DNA from: Hylemonella gracilis ATCC 19624
GTDB taxonomy: Bacteria; Pseudomonadota; Gammaproteobacteria; Burkholderiales; Burkholderiaceae_C
Assembly: GCF_000211835.1 (NCBI RefSeq)
Contig: NZ_AEGR01000042.1
Span: 1-64,000, forward strand
Reading direction: 5' to 3'
DNA: 64,000 nucleotides
Part shown: one piece after another, positions 9,041-18,427 of the stretch
How positions within the stretch are numbered: the stretch's first letter is position 1
Layout of the letters: every line of letters begins with the position of its first letter
Notes under the pieces: model-generated
Seen by the model: only the letters and a program-made list of their open reading frames with translations
What the model was told of the DNA's origin: nothing
The model's database searches: none
Translations under genes and position numbers: made by a program

Positions 9041-11500
9041 TCAGGCCCGCAGACGCGCACTGAGCTGCTGCTGCAAGGAGGCCAGCACGGCCTGCACGGC
9101 GGTGTCCACCTGCTCATCGGTCAATGTGGCTTCCGTGTCGCTGAAGGTCAAGCGCACGGCCAAGCTCTTTTCATTGTCCGCCAATCCGGCCGACATTTGC
9201 CCCGGCTTGGCCCGGTAGATGTCGAACAATACCGCGTCGCGCAGCAAGCCCGCCGTGGGCGCGGCCTGAATGGCACGCATCAGCGCGGCATGCGTCACGT
9301 CCTGGGCGACGATGATGGCCAAATCGCGCTCCACCGCCTGGAATTTGCTCATGGGCCGCAGCGCGGGCACGTCGCGGGCCTGCACGGCGTCGAGCGCCAG
9401 TTCGAACAGCACGGGCGTCATGGACAGCTCGTAGGCCTGCTTCCAGCGCGGATGCAGTTCGCCCACAAAGCCGATCGGTTCCAGGCCTCGCGCGCTTTTG
9501 AGCAGCACGCGCGCGCTGCGCCCAGGGTGCAAGGCCGGATGCTCGGCAGGTTCGAACACCGCCTGACGCGGAGCCAACAAGGCTTCCACCTCGCCTTTCA
9601 CGTCATAGAAATCGACTGGACGCGTCGCACCACTCCATTGCAGGCCATCCACCGGACCGGCCGCCAGGCCCGCCAGGCGCATGGGCTGATCGAAGCCGGC
9701 CACGCTGACGTGGCTGTCCTGCACGCTGGCGTCGCGCATGAAGACGCGGCCCAGTTCGAACACGCGCACGCGCGGGGCCTTGCGGTCCAGGTTGAACTTG
9801 AGCACCTGCAGCAGCGAACCCAGCAGCGACGAGCGCATCACGCTCATCTGGCTGGCGATGGGATTGAGCAACTTGATGGGCTGGCTGTTGCCCGCGAGTT
9901 CACGCTCCCAGCGCTCCTCGACGAAACTGTAGTTGATGGTCTCCTGATAACCCAGCACGGCCAACAAGCGACGCACCGCGTGCGGGCTGCGCTGCGCCTC
10001 GGGCCGCTGCTGCGGCGTTACCGGGGCCTGCGGCGGTGTGTGCGGCAGGTGCTCGTAACCGATCAAGCGAGCCACCTCCTCGATCAGGTCCTCTTCGAGC
10101 TGCAAGTCAAAGCGGTACAGCGGGGGCGTCACCGTGATGACGCCCTCGCCTTCCACCAAGGACAGGCCTAGACGCTTGAGGGCATCCACGCACTGGGCCT
10201 GGGTCAGCGGCATGCCAATCACCTTGGCCGCGCGCGCCACGCGCAGGCGCACGGGCTGGGCCACCGGCATGCGGGGCTGCTGGTCGTCGATGGGGCCGCA
10301 GACGGTTTCGGGCGTGCCGCAGATCTCGACGATGAGCTGAGTGATGCGCTCGATGTGCGCGACGGTCAACTCCGGGTCCACGCCGCGCTCGAAGCGGTGG
10401 CCAGCATCGGTGGCGAAGTTGTAGCGCCGCGAGCGGCCAGCGATGGCCTTGGGCCACCAGAAGGCAGCCTCCACGTACACATTCTTGGTGTCGTCCGACA
10501 CGGCGGTCGCGTCACCACCCATGATGCCGGCCAGGGATTCCAGGGCCTGGTCGTCGGCGATCACGCCAACCTCGCCGTCCACGGTCACGGTGTTGCCGTT
10601 GAGCAGCTTGAGCTGTTCGCCAGGCCTGCCCCAGCGCACGTCCATGGCGCCATGGATCTTGTCCAGGTCGAAGATGTGGCTGGGCCGACCGTATTCGAAC
10701 ATCACGTAGTTCGAGATGTCCACCAGGGCCGTGACGCTGCGCTGACCGCAACGCGCGAGGCGGTCGACCATCCACTGCGGCGTGGCCGCCTTGGTGTTGA
10801 CGTTGCGCACGATGCGGCCCGAGAACCGTCCACAAAGGTCGGGCGCGCTGACCTTCACCGGCTGCACGTCTTGGATCTTCGGCACCACCGCGGCGATGAC
10901 CGGGGTCTTGAGCGGTGCGCCGGTCAACGCGGCGACTTCGCGCGCCACGCCGTAGACGCTGAGGCAATGTGCCAGGTTGGGCGTGAGCTTGAGCGTGAAC
11001 AGCATGTCGTCCAGCTTCAGGTACTCCCGGATGTCCTGGCCCAGGGGCGCGTCGGCGGGCAGCTCCAGCAAGCCGCCGTGATCCTGCGAAAGCTTGAGCT
11101 CGCGCGCCGAGCACAGCATGCCCTGGCTTTCCACGCCACGCAGCTTGCCCAGCTTGATCTGGAAAGGTTTGCCATCGCCATCATCGGCGGGCGGAAGTTC
11201 AGCGCCGACCAGGGCGCAGGGGATCTTGATGCCCGCGCGGGCGTTGGGCGCGCCGCAGACGATGTTCAGTAGCGTGCCCTGCCCAGCAGATCCGATGTCA
11301 ACTTGGCAGATACGCAGACGGTCGGCGTTGGGGTGCTGAACCGCTTCCTTGATTTCGGCCACCACCACCTTGGTGAAGGGCGGCGCGACAGGGGTCAGTT
11401 CCTCCACTTCCAGGCCGGCCATGGTCAGTGTATCGGCCAATTGCTGGGTGGAAAGCGGCGGGTTGCAGAACTCGCGCAACCAGGATTCGGGGAATTGCAT
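9041..11500 (-). CDS. pheT: Phenylalanine--tRNA ligase beta subunit
   Basis: 819 residues, the larger subunit of the alpha2-beta2 enzyme that charges tRNA-Phe. Domains in order: N-terminal B1 (MQFPESWLREF), EMAP/tRNA-binding OB fold about 39-150 (VVVAEIKEAVQHPNADRL, NIVCGAPNAR), B3/B4 with the editing site about 210-390, B5 about 410-485, a catalytic-like core, and the C-terminal FDX-ACB anticodon-binding domain about 725-819 (PMSKFQAVERDLAII, VRLTFSDTEATLTDEQV). Its start is 35 bp after the pheS stop; ihfA follows in the same operon. Confidence 0.97.
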   Translation of the reverse strand: MQFPESWLREFCNPPLSTQQLADTLTMAGLEVEELTPVAPPFTKVVVAEIKEAVQHPNADRLRICQVDIGSAGQGTLLNIVCGAPNARAGIKIPCALVGAELPPADDGDGKPFQIKLGKLRGVESQGMLCSARELKLSQDHGGLLELPADAPLGQDIREYLKLDDMLFTLKLTPNLAHCLSVYGVAREVAALTGAPLKTPVIAAVVPKIQDVQPVKVSAPDLCGRFSGRIVRNVNTKAATPQWMVDRLARCGQRSVTALVDISNYVMFEYGRPSHIFDLDKIHGAMDVRWGRPGEQLKLLNGNTVTVDGEVGVIADDQALESLAGIMGGDATAVSDDTKNVYVEAAFWWPKAIAGRSRRYNFATDAGHRFERGVDPELTVAHIERITQLIVEICGTPETVCGPIDDQQPRMPVAQPVRLRVARAAKVIGMPLTQAQCVDALKRLGLSLVEGEGVITVTPPLYRFDLQLEEDLIEEVARLIGYEHLPHTPPQAPVTPQQRPEAQRSPHAVRRLLAVLGYQETINYSFVEERWERELAGNSQPIKLLNPIASQMSVMRSSLLGSLLQVLKFNLDRKAPRVRVFELGRVFMRDASVQDSHVSVAGFDQPMRLAGLAAGPVDGLQWSGATRPVDFYDVKGEVEALLAPRQAVFEPAEHPALHPGRSARVLLKSARGLEPIGFVGELHPRWKQAYELSMTPVLFELALDAVQARDVPALRPMSKFQAVERDLAIIVAQDVTHAALMRAIQAAPTAGLLRDAVLFDIYRAKPGQMSAGLADNEKSLAVRLTFSDTEATLTDEQVDTAVQAVLASLQQQLSARLRA

Positions 11501-11535
11501 GGACTTATCTCAATCGTGGGCGGGAACGAGCAGCT

Positions 11536-12645
11536 TCATTGGAACTGGCGCAGGAAGCGCAGGTCACCGTCGAAGAACAGGCGCAGGTCATTCACGCCAT
11601 AGCGCAGCATGGTGAAGCGGTCCAGGCCCATGCCGAAGGCAAAGCCGATGTAGCGCTCGGGGTCCAGGCCCATGTTGCGCACCACGTTCGGATGCACCTG
11701 GCCAGAACCGGCCACCTCCAGCCAGCGACCGGCCAGGGGGCCGTGCTGGAACTGGATGTCGATCTCCGCGCTGGGTTCGGTGAAGGGGAAGAAGCTGGGG
11801 CGGAAACGCAGCACCAGGTCATCGCTTTCGAAGAAGGTGCGGCAGAACTCGGTGAACAGGTACTTGAGGTCTTTGAAGCTCACGTTCTCGCCGATCCACA
11901 GGCCCTCGCACTGGTGGAACATGGGCGAGTGGGTAGCGTCGCTGTCCACGCGATAGGTGCGGCCGGGGGCGATCACGCGGATTTCGGGCATGGGCTGATC
12001 GGCTGCACGCCGACCCGCCTGCTTCGCGGCCTCATGCGCGGCGACGTGCTGGAGGGCGTGGCGCACTTGAACAGGGCTGGTGTGGGTGCGCAGCAGATTC
12101 GGCGCCTTGGCATCCGTCACGCCGTTCGCACCTTCCACGTAGAAGGTGTCATGCATGGAGCGCGCGGGATGGTCCTCGGGCGTGTTGAGCGCGGTGAAGT
12201 TGTACCAGTCGGCCTCGATTTCCGGGCCCTGGGCCACGGCGAAGCCCATGGAAGCAAAGATGGACTCGATGCGTTCGGTCGTGAGCGACACAGGGTGCAG
12301 CCCGCCCCCCATGCCGGCAGCACCGCCGCCGCGCACGCGACCCGGCAAGGTCACGTCCAGCGCGTCGGCCTTCAGTTGCGCGGCTAGTTCAGCATCGGCC
12401 AGCGCCTGACGACGGGCATTGAGAGCGGTCTCGATGGCCTGCTTGGCTTGGTTGATGGCAGCGCCGCGCGTCTTCTTCTCGTCCACGGACAAGGCGGCCA
12501 TGCCCTTCATCAATTCGGTGATCTGACCAGCCTTGCCGAGAAAACGCGCCTTGGCGTTCTCAAGATCGGCGGGGGTGATGGCCTGCGCGAAGGCGTCTCG
12601 CGCGCTGCCAACGATGGCGCCAAGGTCGGCCGGAATGTCGCTCAT
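11536..12645 (-). CDS. pheS: Phenylalanine--tRNA ligase alpha subunit
   Basis: 369 residues, catalytic class II subunit of PheRS. The N-terminal coiled-coil arm (about 1-90) is followed by class II motif 1 ([19 protein letters not shown]), motif 2 ([20 protein letters not shown]) and motif 3 ([18 protein letters not shown]). The [12 protein letters not shown] segment forms part of the phenylalanine/ATP site. A terminator-like hairpin in the 122-bp gap upstream suggests that pheST expression is set partly by read-through from the rplT message. Confidence 0.97.
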   Translation of the reverse strand: MSDIPADLGAIVGSARDAFAQAITPADLENAKARFLGKAGQITELMKGMAALSVDEKKTRGAAINQAKQAIETALNARRQALADAELAAQLKADALDVTLPGRVRGGGAAGMGGGLHPVSLTTERIESIFASMGFAVAQGPEIEADWYNFTALNTPEDHPARSMHDTFYVEGANGVTDAKAPNLLRTHTSPVQVRHALQHVAAHEAAKQAGRRAADQPMPEIRVIAPGRTYRVDSDATHSPMFHQCEGLWIGENVSFKDLKYLFTEFCRTFFESDDLVLRFRPSFFPFTEPSAEIDIQFQHGPLAGRWLEVAGSGQVHPNVVRNMGLDPERYIGFAFGMGLDRFTMLRYGVNDLRLFFDGDLRFLRQFQ

Positions 12646-12674
12646 GATGGGATGTAAAAGCTAGGGGGAAACGG

Positions 12675-12714
12675 AAAAGAAAAAGGGCCAAAGCTTATTC
12701 AAGCTCCAGCCCTT
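12675..12714 (-). terminator. Terminator/attenuator-like hairpin between rplT and pheS
   Basis: Reading on the minus strand, AAGGGC pairs with GCCCTT, an inner stem AGCTT/AAGCT surrounds the loop GAAT, and TTTTTCTTTT follows. This is a good intrinsic terminator about 30 nt before the pheS start. Because the gene block is normally one operon, it may act as an attenuator that lowers or regulates pheST transcription, as known for E. coli pheST (there through a leader peptide). No Phe-rich leader peptide precedes the hairpin here. Confidence 0.7.
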
Positions 12715-12767
12715 GTTTCCTGAACCGCGCAGCCCGGTCTGGAACCAGGCGGCACAGCGCATGCAGA

Positions 12768-13127
12768 TCAAGCAGCCAGCTTGGCCTTGACTTTCTCCAC
12801 GATGCCGGCAAAAGCCGCCATGTCGTTGACGGCGATGTCGGCCAGCACCTTGCGGTCGATCTCGATCTGGGCCTTCTTCAGGCCATTGGCGAACTGGCTG
12901 TAGGTCAGACCGCATTGACGCGCAGCGGCGTTGATACGGGCAATCCACAGCTGACGGAAGACGCGCTTCTTGGCACGGCGGTCACGGTAGGCGTACTGGC
13001 CCGCCTTCATCACCGCTTCCTTGGCAATGCGGAACACATTGCCGCGGCGACCGCGGAAACCCTTGGCGAGGTTCAGGACTTTCTTGTGACGGGCACGGGC
13101 CGTTACACCACGTTTGACGCGAGGCAT
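12768..13127 (-). CDS. rplT: 50S ribosomal protein L20
   Basis: 119 residues; basic, helical protein that binds 23S rRNA early in 50S assembly. The start [16 protein letters not shown] and the core [36 protein letters not shown] are diagnostic. In many bacteria L20 represses its own operon by binding the rpmI leader mRNA; hairpins before rpmI here may serve that role. The gene is 25 bp downstream of rpmI. Confidence 0.98.
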   Translation of the reverse strand: MPRVKRGVTARARHKKVLNLAKGFRGRRGNVFRIAKEAVMKAGQYAYRDRRAKKRVFRQLWIARINAAARQCGLTYSQFANGLKKAQIEIDRKVLADIAVNDMAAFAGIVEKVKAKLAA

Positions 13128-13152
13128 GTTCTAACTCCTTGTTCGTCGTTGA

Positions 13153-13356
13153 TTACAGGCCTTGGCCGGGCAGCATCTGCGCCATGTGACCCATGTTGGT
13201 CGCATGCACATTGACCGCACCGCGCAGGTGGCGCTTGTTCTTGGTGGTCTTCTTGGTCAGGATGTGACGCTTGAAGGCTTGACCGCGCTTGACGGTACCA
13301 CCGGGACGAACGCGGAAGCGTTTCTTCGCCGCGCTCTTGGTCTTCATCTTGGGCAT
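13153..13356 (-). CDS. rpmI: 50S ribosomal protein L35
   Basis: 67 residues from the ATG at 13356 ([14 protein letters not shown]). An ATG two codons upstream at 13362 is possible, but the L35 family begins MPKMKTKS. The very basic composition and [12 protein letters not shown] and [14 protein letters not shown] segments are characteristic. Part of infC-rpmI-rplT. Confidence 0.97.
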   Translation of the reverse strand: MPKMKTKSAAKKRFRVRPGGTVKRGQAFKRHILTKKTTKNKRHLRGAVNVHATNMGHMAQMLPGQGL

Positions 13357-13362
13357 TTTCAT

Positions 13363-13576
13363 GCTCCTATTGCTTTGTGCTCGTGAGGCGCTGCAAAAAC
13401 CGATGCAGACTTGATGGCCCCGAGCCACTTGTGCGGAGGGATTAACCCCCCACTTTGACGCGACGGGCCTTACGGCCCGTCGCTATCAAGATGGGCGGTT
13501 GGAACCGGCCCATCACACCGGGAAGATTGAACCTCCCGGTATTTCCCGCCGGTTTTTCAACCTGCGGGGAAACTCC
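13363..13576 (-). promoter_or_regulatory. Structured rpmI leader between infC and rpmI
   Basis: This 214-bp non-coding gap holds a perfect ten-pair hairpin with a TTAC loop on the plus strand (13460-13483; arms GCGACGGGCC and GGCCCGTCGC) and a seven-pair hairpin at 13517-13540 (ACCGGGA/TCCCGGT). On the minus strand both lie in the rpmI-rplT leader. By analogy with L20 autoregulation they may form an operator or a processing/attenuation site. The first follows infC like a terminator but lacks a T-run. Confidence 0.5.
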
Positions 13577-14185
13577 TCAACCTTGCACTGCAGCTTCTGC
13601 CACAGGCTTCGCCGCAGCAGCCTTCTCGCCGCCACCGGCCTTTTTCTTGCCCGGTGCGATCATCATGATCATTTGCCGGCCTTCAAGCTTGGGCATCTGT
13701 TCGACCACGATGAGGTCTCCCAGATCGGCGCGCATGCGGTCCAGCATGGCCATGCCCAACTCTTGGTGCGTGATCTCGCGTCCACGGAAGCGCAAGGTGA
13801 TCTTGACCTTGTCACCCTCCTCGAGGAAACGCTTGATGTTGCGCAGCTTGATGTTGTAGTCACCATCGTCGGTGCCAGGCCGGAATTTGACTTCCTTGAC
13901 CTCGATCACCGTCTGCTTCGCTTTCGCTTCAGCGGCCTTCTTCTGCTCCTGGTACTTGAACTTGCCGTAGTCCACCAGACGACAGACGGGAGGAACGGCG
14001 GTGGGCACAATTTCCACCAAGTCAACGTCCATTTCACCAGCTAGGCGCAGGGCCTCCGCCAAGCTCACCACCCCCATCGGCTCATTGTCCGGCCCGGAGA
14101 TGCGAACCTCGGGGGCCATGATTTCACGGTTCAGGCGGTGCTTACGCTCTTCGCGCTGGCGGCGATCACGAAATTCAGTAGCGAT
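13577..14185 (-). CDS. infC: Translation initiation factor IF-3 (ATC start codon)
   Basis: 202 residues when started at ATC 14185, with AAAGGA about 8 nt upstream. The reading from this codon is (M)[19 protein letters not shown], which matches the IF-3 N-terminus; the first ATG would cut off 22 conserved residues. IF-3 binds 30S subunits and checks the initiator tRNA-start codon pair; use of a rare start codon lets it repress its own mRNA. Two domains are visible: the N-terminal [20 protein letters not shown] part and the C-terminal [20 protein letters not shown] part. The last 20 residues are Lys/Ala-rich. Confidence 0.96.
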   Translation of the reverse strand: MATEFRDRRQREERKHRLNREIMAPEVRISGPDNEPMGVVSLAEALRLAGEMDVDLVEIVPTAVPPVCRLVDYGKFKYQEQKKAAEAKAKQTVIEVKEVKFRPGTDDGDYNIKLRNIKRFLEEGDKVKITLRFRGREITHQELGMAMLDRMRADLGDLIVVEQMPKLEGRQMIMMIAPGKKKAGGGEKAAAAKPVAEAAVQG

Positions 14186-14280
14186 GGCTCAAATCCTTTA
14201 CAAAAATCGTCGTCAAAAACGACTCAACCGTCTCGGCGCGCGCGCACAAATCAAACCAGCACACCTCGCGACACTAAACG

Positions 14281-16215
14281 TCACACGGCGTGGTCAGCAG
14301 TCTTGTGGGCAATGTCCTGAGCGATCAACTGAATGAACGCATCTAGGGACATCACGCCGAGGTCTTTATTACCCCGGGCGCGCACCGCGACGGCACCCGC
14401 TGCCTTTTCCTTGTCACCGGCGACCAGGATGAAAGGCAGCTTCTGCATCGAATGCTCCCGTATTTTATACGTAATTTTCTCGTTGCGCAGGTCGGTCTCG
14501 ACCCTAAGTTCTTGATTCGGCAGTGCTTTGCGCAGTTTTTGGGCGATTTCCTGGCAGTAATCGGCCTGGGCGTCGGTGATGTTGAGCACGGCCACCTGGG
14601 TCGGTGCTAGCCAAGCGGGCAAAGCGCCGCCATGCTGCTCGATCAGAATGCCGATGAAACGCTCCAAACTGCCCACAATCGCGCGGTGCAACATGACGGG
14701 GCGATGGCGACCGCCGTCCTCGCCAACAAACTCCGCATCCAAACGCTCTGGCAAGTTGGGATCCACCTGGATCGTGCCGCACTGCCATTGGCGCCCCAGC
14801 GCATCCTTGAGCGTGTACTCGATCTTCGGGCCGTAGAAGGCACCTTCGCCCGGCAGGTAATCAAATTCGCAACCGCTGGCGCGCAGCCCCTCGGCCAGCG
14901 CGTTCTCCGCCCTGTCCCAGCTCTCCTCGGAGCCAATGCGCTTCTCCGGCCGGGTCGAGAGTTTGTAGATGATCTCCGTGAAGCCAAAGTCCTTGTAAAC
15001 CTTTTGCAGCAGCGACGTGAACGCCTTCACTTCGGCTTGAATCTGGTCTTCCGTGCAAAAGATGTGCCCATCATCCTGGGTGAACGCGCGCACGCGCATG
15101 ATGCCGTGCAAACCGCCGGTCGGCTCGTTGCGGTGACACGCGCCAAACTCGCCGTAACGCAGCGGCAGATCCCGATAGCTCTTGACGCCCTGCTTGTAGA
15201 TCAGGATGTGGCCCGGGCAGTTCATGGGCTTGAGCGCGTAGTCGCGCTTCTCGCTTTCCGTCGTGAACATGTTCTCGCGGTACTTGTCCCAATGGCCGGT
15301 CTTCTCCCACAGACTCTTGTCCAGGATCTGCGGGCCTTTGACCTCCCGGTAACCGTTTTCGCGGTACACGCGGCGCATGTACTGCTCGACTTCCTGCCAG
15401 ACCGTCCAGCCCTTGGGGTGCCAGAACACGGTGCCAGGCGAATGCTCATCGAGATGGAACAGGTCCAACTCGCGGCCGAGCTTGCGGTGATCTCGCTTCT
15501 CGGCCTCCTCCATGCGAAGGATATAGGCGTCCAGGTCCTTCTTGTCCGCCCAAGCGGTGCCATAGATGCGCTGCAGCTGCTCGTTCTTCGAGTCACCGCG
15601 CCAGTAGGCGCCAGCCAGCTTGGTGAGCTTGAAGGCCTTGAGGAAACGCGTGTTCGGCACGTGGGGGCCACGGCACATGTCCACGTACTCTTGGTGGTAG
15701 TACAGGCCCATGGCGGTCTCATTGGGCATGTCCTCGATCAGGCGCAACTTGTAGTCTTCGCCACGCTGCTTGAACACCTCAATGACCTCCGCACGCGGCG
15801 TCATCTTCTTGACCACGTCGTAGTCCTGGGCGATCAGCGCCTTCATGCGCGCCTCGATGGCCGCCACATCGTCAGGCGTGAAGGGGCGCTCGTAGGAAAT
15901 GTCGTAATAAAAGCCTTCTTCGATCACCGGACCGATGACCATGCGGGCCGTCGGGTACAGCTGCTTCACCGCATGTCCCACGAGGTGGGCGCAGGAATGG
16001 CGAATGATCTCGACACCCTCTGGGTCCTTGGGCGTGATGATCTGGAGCTTTGCGTCATGGTCAATCAGATCGCTGGCATCCACCAGGCGGCCGTCAACCT
16101 TGCCCGCCACGGTGTTCTTGAGTAGGCCGGGGCCAATGGAGGCCGCTACCTCGGCCACCGTCACCGGGCCGGGAAACTGGCGTTGCGAAGCGTCTGGAAG
16201 CGTGATCTGGACCAT
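14281..16215 (-). CDS. thrS: Threonine--tRNA ligase
   Basis: 644 residues, class II synthetase. Domains in order: TGS (about 1-62), the HxxxH editing domain ([17 protein letters not shown], then CRGPHVPNT), the catalytic core with motif 2 ([18 protein letters not shown]), zinc-binding Cys/His ([20 protein letters not shown]), motif 3 ([15 protein letters not shown]), and the C-terminal anticodon-binding domain ([15 protein letters not shown] onward). First gene of the thrS-infC-rpmI-rplT-pheST-ihfA block. A 16-pair perfect hairpin lies just upstream of its start and may mediate regulation. Confidence 0.97.
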   Translation of the reverse strand: MVQITLPDASQRQFPGPVTVAEVAASIGPGLLKNTVAGKVDGRLVDASDLIDHDAKLQIITPKDPEGVEIIRHSCAHLVGHAVKQLYPTARMVIGPVIEEGFYYDISYERPFTPDDVAAIEARMKALIAQDYDVVKKMTPRAEVIEVFKQRGEDYKLRLIEDMPNETAMGLYYHQEYVDMCRGPHVPNTRFLKAFKLTKLAGAYWRGDSKNEQLQRIYGTAWADKKDLDAYILRMEEAEKRDHRKLGRELDLFHLDEHSPGTVFWHPKGWTVWQEVEQYMRRVYRENGYREVKGPQILDKSLWEKTGHWDKYRENMFTTESEKRDYALKPMNCPGHILIYKQGVKSYRDLPLRYGEFGACHRNEPTGGLHGIMRVRAFTQDDGHIFCTEDQIQAEVKAFTSLLQKVYKDFGFTEIIYKLSTRPEKRIGSEESWDRAENALAEGLRASGCEFDYLPGEGAFYGPKIEYTLKDALGRQWQCGTIQVDPNLPERLDAEFVGEDGGRHRPVMLHRAIVGSLERFIGILIEQHGGALPAWLAPTQVAVLNITDAQADYCQEIAQKLRKALPNQELRVETDLRNEKITYKIREHSMQKLPFILVAGDKEKAAGAVAVRARGNKDLGVMSLDAFIQLIAQDIAHKTADHAV

Positions 16216-16233
16216 GTTGTCGTCGTGAAAATC

Positions 16234-16266
16234 AACAAGGCGCGGTGAAATTCACCGCGCCTTGTT
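16234..16266 (-). promoter_or_regulatory. Perfect 16-bp hairpin in the thrS leader
   Basis: Arms AACAAGGCGCGGTGAA and TTCACCGCGCCTTGTT flank a single T, so the practical structure is about a 14-pair stem with a short loop. It sits roughly 20-50 nt before the thrS ATG on the minus strand and is followed by GATTTTC, a weak T-run. It could be an attenuator or a structured operator; E. coli ThrRS represses its own mRNA by binding a leader that mimics tRNA-Thr. Confidence 0.6.
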
Positions 16267-16384
16267 CTTCGTGGGGATGAAACTGCGCTCGATTCTAGGG
16301 CCTTGCGACGGCACAGCAGGCCCTGACCCGCCGAAACCGCCTGTCGGCACGCTCATAACGCGTGGGCGGCGAAGCCCACAGCAC

Positions 16385-16792
16385 TCAAAGCCCAATGGCC
16401 GCAATGCCGGCGCGTGCGATCTGCGCGTCCTCCGTCGACTTCACGCCGCTGACGCCCACCGCCCCCAGGCAATGACCATCCTTGAGGATGGGCACGCCGC
16501 CCTCGAGCATGCCCTCCAGCGTCGGGGCACTCAGGAAGGAGTAGCGCCCGCCGTTGATCACCTCTTCGTAAACCCTGCTCTCACGCCGCCCCAAGGCAGC
16601 GGTCCGAGCCTTGGCGGGGGAAATGTGGGCCGACACAGGCGCCGCGCCATCCAGACGCTGCAGCCACAACAAATGCCCGCCCTCGTCCACGATGGAAATG
16701 GTCACGGCCCAGTTGTTTTTGCGTGCTTCGGCCTCGGCGGCGGCTGCGATTTTCTTGATGTCGTCCAGTTCGAGTGCGGATCGGGTTTGCAT
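16385..16792 (-). CDS. GlcG/HbpS-family heme-binding-type protein
   Basis: 135 residues from ATG 16792. Single GlcG/HbpS (DUF336, PF03928) domain: the VTISIVDEGGHLLWLQRLDGA strand-helix and the Gly-rich GGVPILKDGHCLGAVGVSG near the end are typical. Members form octamers; HbpS binds heme extracellularly, but most homologues are cytoplasmic and uncharacterised. There is no signal peptide. It stands alone, divergent from the Bax-inhibitor-like gene, with a 272-bp intergenic region in which no clear promoter was identified. Confidence 0.88.
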   Translation of the reverse strand: MQTRSALELDDIKKIAAAAEAEARKNNWAVTISIVDEGGHLLWLQRLDGAAPVSAHISPAKARTAALGRRESRVYEEVINGGRYSFLSAPTLEGMLEGGVPILKDGHCLGAVGVSGVKSTEDAQIARAGIAAIGL

Positions 16793-17064
16793 GGCTAGGC
16801 CTTGGAAAGTAAAAAAGAATGATGATGAAAAACAACAGTTCGCAGCATAACGCGCAAGCCGGTGTTTTGACGCGAGCTCCCTCCCTCTCAAGCTACGCCC
16901 CCGGCAAAACAGCCTTGAGAAAAAAGCAGGGAATCGTGCTTGAGCATCCACACTCCAATACCAACAGGCACCGTGATGGATTGGGATGAGTGCGGGGGTT
17001 TGACCCTAGAATTCCCGCTGCAGAGACCCATTTACATCTCACAGAACATTTGAAGGAGCTGACC

Positions 17065-17751
17065 ATGAACGAACGCGTCCCCAGCTATTACGGCGCGGCC
17101 CTGCCCGCCGTCGAGCGCAACAAGGTGTTGCGCAACACCTACTGGCTGCTCGCGCTCAGCCTGCTGCCCACGGTCGCCGGCGCCTGGATCGGCGTGGCCA
17201 CGGGCATCACGATGTACCTTAACGGCATCCTGGGATTGATCGTCTTTCTCGGTGGTGCCTTTGGCTTCATCTATGCGATCGAGAAGACCAAGAACTCCGG
17301 CGCGGGCGTACCCGTGCTGCTGGGCTTCACCTTCTTCATGGGCCTGATGCTGTCGCGCCTGATCGCGATGGTGCTGGGCTTCAAGAACGGCGCTGATCTG
17401 GTGATGACGGCGTTCGCGGGCACCGCGGGCGTGTTCTTCGTGATGGCCAGTCTGGCCACGGTGATCAAGCGCGACCTGTCGGGCATGGGCAAATGGCTCT
17501 TCATCGGCGCCATCGTGCTGATGGTGGGCTCCATCATCAACGTCTTCGTCGGATCGTCCGTGGGGATGATGGCCATCTCCGTGCTGGCCATTGGCATCTT
17601 CAGCGCTTTCATGCTGTATGACTTGAAGCGCATCATCGACGGCGGTGAAACCAACTACATCAGCGCCACCCTGGCTCTGTACTTGGACATCATCAATGTG
17701 TTCCAAAGCCTGCTGGCCTTGCTGGGCCTGATGGGCGGCGAACGCGAATAA
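17065..17751 (+). CDS. Bax inhibitor-1/YccA-family membrane protein
   Basis: 228 residues from ATG 17065, with AAGGAG about 6 nt upstream. Seven hydrophobic spans can be counted (for example YWLLALSLLPTVAGAWIGV, VPVLLGFTFFMGLMLSRLIA, WLFIGAIVLMVGSIINVFV, LALYLDIINVFQSLLALLG). The Asp in LYDLKRIIDGGE and LYLDIINVF are the conserved C-terminal acidic positions linked to the pH-gated Ca leak in BsYetJ. Related to E. coli YbhL/YccA, the latter a substrate and modulator of FtsH. The role here is unproven. A hairpin follows the stop. Confidence 0.92.
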   Translation: MNERVPSYYGAALPAVERNKVLRNTYWLLALSLLPTVAGAWIGVATGITMYLNGILGLIVFLGGAFGFIYAIEKTKNSGAGVPVLLGFTFFMGLMLSRLIAMVLGFKNGADLVMTAFAGTAGVFFVMASLATVIKRDLSGMGKWLFIGAIVLMVGSIINVFVGSSVGMMAISVLAIGIFSAFMLYDLKRIIDGGETNYISATLALYLDIINVFQSLLALLGLMGGERE

Positions 17752-17756
17752 GGAGA

Positions 17757-17794
17757 GGAAATCGCGGAGTGATTTTCCAGAGTCCGCGATTTCC
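17757..17794 (+). terminator. 12-bp hairpin after the Bax-inhibitor-like gene
   Basis: GGAAATCGCGGA and TCCGCGATTTCC are perfect inverted repeats around a 14-base loop, starting 5 bp after the stop. No T-run follows, so it is either a weak or Rho-assisted terminator or a 3-prime stabilising structure. Confidence 0.45.
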
Positions 17795-17832
17795 CGCTCA
17801 AGCCCGCGCAGCTTCTGCCGATACAAGAACCA

Positions 17833-18249
17833 ATGTCACGTATCGCCCCCGTCATGAAGCTGCGCTTTTCCCTCCGCGTCCTGGCCATTTCGTCCGCAGC
17901 GCTGCTGCTGGCCGCCTGCGACATCCCGGGCGTCGCTCCCGATCCGCGCATCGCCATGCGGGAAGCGGACAGCAAGGCCATCGGCAATGCCTGCCGCTAC
18001 GCGTTGCGAGGCCTGGAGGAGTGCTACACGAACAACCCCAAGGCCCTGAAAACCGCCATCTTGGAAGGTTGGCGCGAAATGGACCAGTACATGCGCGAAA
18101 ACGACATCAAGGGGCAAGCAGGCGCTCCCGTCGAAGCACAGGCCCAGGCGCCGCTGCATCCACAGGGTCAGACAGGCCCCGAGGTCAAGAACACCGAAGG
18201 CAGCAAGAGCAAGGCAGCAACGGACAAGAAGTCCGGCATCAGGCTCTGA
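17833..18249 (+). CDS. Putative lipoprotein
   Basis: 138 residues; a second ATG at 17854 (MKLRFSLRVLAI) may be the true start and gives a classical signal sequence. The lipobox LLAAC at the end of ALLLAAC predicts lipidation and, with Asp at +2 (CDIP), possible retention in the inner membrane. The mature part holds conserved-looking AIGNACRYALRGLEECYTNN with two Cys, then an Ala/Gln/Lys-rich low-complexity tail. Function unknown. It ends before a strong bidirectional terminator. Confidence 0.7.
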   Translation: MSRIAPVMKLRFSLRVLAISSAALLLAACDIPGVAPDPRIAMREADSKAIGNACRYALRGLEECYTNNPKALKTAILEGWREMDQYMRENDIKGQAGAPVEAQAQAPLHPQGQTGPEVKNTEGSKSKAATDKKSGIRL

Positions 18250-18285
18250 GCTCCCAAGCTGAAGCGCCGGTCGCTTCTACTCAGA

Positions 18286-18312
18286 AAAACGCACCCTCGG
18301 GTGCGTTTTTTC
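18286..18312. terminator. Bidirectional intrinsic terminator
   Basis: AACGCACC and GGTGCGTT form the stem with a short loop, followed by TTTTTT on the plus strand and preceded by AAAAA, which gives T5 on the minus strand. It ends the lipoprotein gene and can also serve the convergent rlmD operon. Confidence 0.85.
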
Positions 18313-18427
18313 ATGGGCGGATGAAACTGTGAGACTCAAAGCCATGAGACTAGCTCAGGCACGCCGCACCAGCGATATCTCGCCCGGCATGAACGGCGGA
18401 AGGCTTAAGAGCCACGCCACCCGGCGC

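Noticed and set aside
12661-12780. Phe-rich leader peptide for pheST attenuation (reading ending PFFFSVSP)
   Set aside because: The Phe codons fall in the T-run after the terminator hairpin, so ribosome stalling there could not control the hairpin; the Phe run is a by-product of the T-tract.
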